Assembly (NCBI GenBank): GCA_021904315.1
Contig: CM038926.1
Location: 1,582,718-1,646,717, forward strand
Length of the DNA stretch: 64,000 nt
Origin: Sphagnum magellanicum
Lineage: Eukaryota; Streptophyta; Sphagnopsida; Sphagnales; Sphagnaceae
Direction of reading: 5' to 3'
In this document: piece by piece, positions 62,576-64,000 of the stretch
How the letters are laid out: the number at the start of each line of letters is the position of its first letter
Numbering within the stretch: position 1 is the stretch's first letter
Made by a program: the position numbers and the translations under genes
The notes under the pieces: generated by a model
What the model saw: the letters and a program-made list of their open reading frames with translations, nothing else
What the model was told of the DNA's origin: nothing
Databases searched by the model: none

Positions 62576-62965
62576 GTGTAGAACTCCGCTGCCGCTGCGA
62601 CGATGGCGGGCAACAGCACTACACTGCAAGTCCTCGCAACGCTGCAGCAATGGCCGGGAGCGCTGCAGCTCGTAACGTTGCTACGGCGCTGGTTGGCAAC
62701 GCGCTGCAGCTTACAACGTTCTTGCGGTGCTGCAGCTTGCAACATTGTTGCGACGCTGCTGCAGCAACGCGTTGGACTTCGCAGCGCTTTTGCAATGGCC
62801 AGCAACGTGGCGCTGCTACGGTAACGCGTTGGATTTTGCAATGGTGCTGCGATGGTCGGCAATGCGGAGTTGCTGCGGCAACGCGCTAGACCTCGCAACA
62901 CTACTGCAATGTCTGGTAGCGCGCTACAGCTTTGGCCAACGCTGCGCTGCAGCTTTTTTTTTTTT
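62576..62965. repeat. GC-rich degenerate GCTGCAGC/AACGCG repeat
   Basis: GCTGCAGC, CAACGCGTTGGA and TTTGCAATGG recur many times over about 370 bases, ending in a T run at about 62953-62966. The motif order CAACGCG-TTGGA-TTTGCAATGG is seen at least twice (about 62767 and 62824). Open frames here are Ala/Leu/Cys-rich repeat translations. Confidence 0.65.
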
Positions 62966-64000
62966 TACTCGACAGTTTCAAAGAAAGAACGAGAGCAAGA
63001 CAGAGAGAAAAAAGACAAGGCTTCAAAACGTGTTTCCCGGCTCTGTTGGTTGGCAAGCTCCTTCCTATCAACTCCCTCCTTCAACGTCAACTCCCTTTAG
63101 TGGCAGCAGCAATACTAACACCCTTCAGCAACAACAACACACTAGCACCCTCCGGTAGCAACAGCACTAGTAGCACCAGCAACACTAGAAGTAGCAACGA
63201 TAACTTTAAAAAAAACTCAAGAACTTACAAGCAAAAGAAATCTGTGACTTTCAACATGAAGCACAGAAAGTGTAGTTTTTCTAGAATTGAAATTAATTGC
63301 AAAGAAGTAGTGAAGGTGTATGTAGATGGTGGCCGTGTAGTAACCACTGTGAGCATCTAGAAAATCCCAGTGAACTATGGAGGCAACTCTCATACAAAGG
63401 AATTCTAGAAAAACTAAAGGATAAGGGAAAGGCTTGGCCCTTTTATACAGCCACCAAAAGTTGAAACCCTAAACCTAATAGCGCACAGTCACTTAAGAAC
63501 GTTCATAACCTTACAACCATACAATAACCCTAAAAGATATGACGGGCATGCCCGTAACCGGCCATCATGCATGAGGCCGTGCATACGGGCATGACATGAG
63601 GCCTTACAAGTCATCAAATCTAGGCTTGAAAATAATAGGTCTAGTTGGTATGTACTTGAAACTTATTCAAATTTTTGTTTCAAGCAAGAATAAAATGTCA
63701 ATGGAACTTGAGGTACATTGAAGTGTTGTGAATGTATTCACTTCTTTTTGCACATGAAGTGAGCCTTCACTTTCTAAAGTTGTTATTCATGTTCCCTTGC
63801 TTACATTATGCAGATGGTGTAGGCTTAACACCAATTTGCAATGATGTGTATCAATATACTTAATGATAGTTATGGGAAGCTACAAGGCATGGTGTGGACT
63901 TTCAAATTTATGAATCTAATGTCTTTTTTCGAACAAATTTACAAAATCATTTAAACATTAGAGTGTGGTGAGTAAAATAAAAATCCATTGTGCACTTTTG
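62966..64000. other. Unassigned right end
   Basis: A plus-strand frame (62932-63360) begins in the GC-rich repeat, then becomes Ser/Asn/Thr-rich and ends with a less repetitive stretch (HRKCSFSRIEINCKEVV). I cannot assign a function. The DNA after it (TTGGCCCTTTTATACAG near 63440; a hairpin at 63547-63593) might be part of another LTR. No gene recognised after 63600. Confidence 0.35.

Noticed and set aside
62311..62901. 196-aa minus-strand and overlapping plus-strand frames in the tandem repeats
   Set aside because: Repeat translations of low complexity, open in several frames at once.
63455..63485. AACCCTAAACCTAA as telomeric repeat
   Set aside because: Only about one or two degenerate units, no array.

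Overview
The window looks like a piece of a plant nuclear genome: a large intron-rich gene beside a field of nested LTR retrotransposons. The left 27 kb holds, on the minus strand, most of an axonemal inner-arm dynein heavy chain of the single-headed DNAH3/7/12 type. Its N-terminal Met is at 26930 and the gene runs off the left edge inside AAA6. Plant chromoviruses next to an axonemal dynein point to a land plant with swimming sperm (bryophyte, lycophyte, fern, cycad or Ginkgo). Flowering plants and conifers have no axonemal dyneins. The introns are mostly 100-500 bp, which argues against a long-intron gymnosperm, but I cannot name the species.

Layout. 1-26930 (-): dynein, read right to left as tail, linker, AAA1 (about 15.6-17.8 kb), AAA2 (13.8-15.3), AAA3 (10.8-12.8), AAA4 (8.7-10.5), stalk and microtubule-binding domain (4.5-8.4), AAA5 (3.3-4.8) and AAA6 (1-2.5). 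Introns carry a Ty1/copia gag relic and a 95-nt foldback. 27.0-29.4 kb (-): an 81-bp tandem repeat and a set of in-phase exon-like segments of an unidentified protein. 29.4-35 kb: AT-rich DNA without recognisable genes. 35.0-36.7 kb: a degenerate AATAACC-type tandem repeat holding a solo LTR. 37.5-41.6 kb (+): an old, broken Ty3/gypsy pol split by another solo LTR. 43.0-45.5 kb: a solo LTR with a clean 5-bp target duplication, itself split by a 1.6-kb insertion.

45.7-62.3 kb is dominated by one chromovirus family. Two 5'-truncated minus-strand copies (45731-50601 and 50602-53545) each carry an extra LTR at the same internal site. A complete plus-strand copy (53582-60807) has 943-bp LTRs that look identical, a tRNA-iMet primer site, a TATA box, a polypurine tract and one uninterrupted 1496-aa gag-pol ending in a chromodomain, so it is very young and possibly active. 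A rearranged pol fragment follows (60808-62341), then short-period and GC-rich tandem repeats and 1 kb of unassigned sequence.

Exon borders were placed by eye from reading frame, splice dinucleotides and family knowledge. Where I call them they should be good to a few bases, but no transcript evidence was available.
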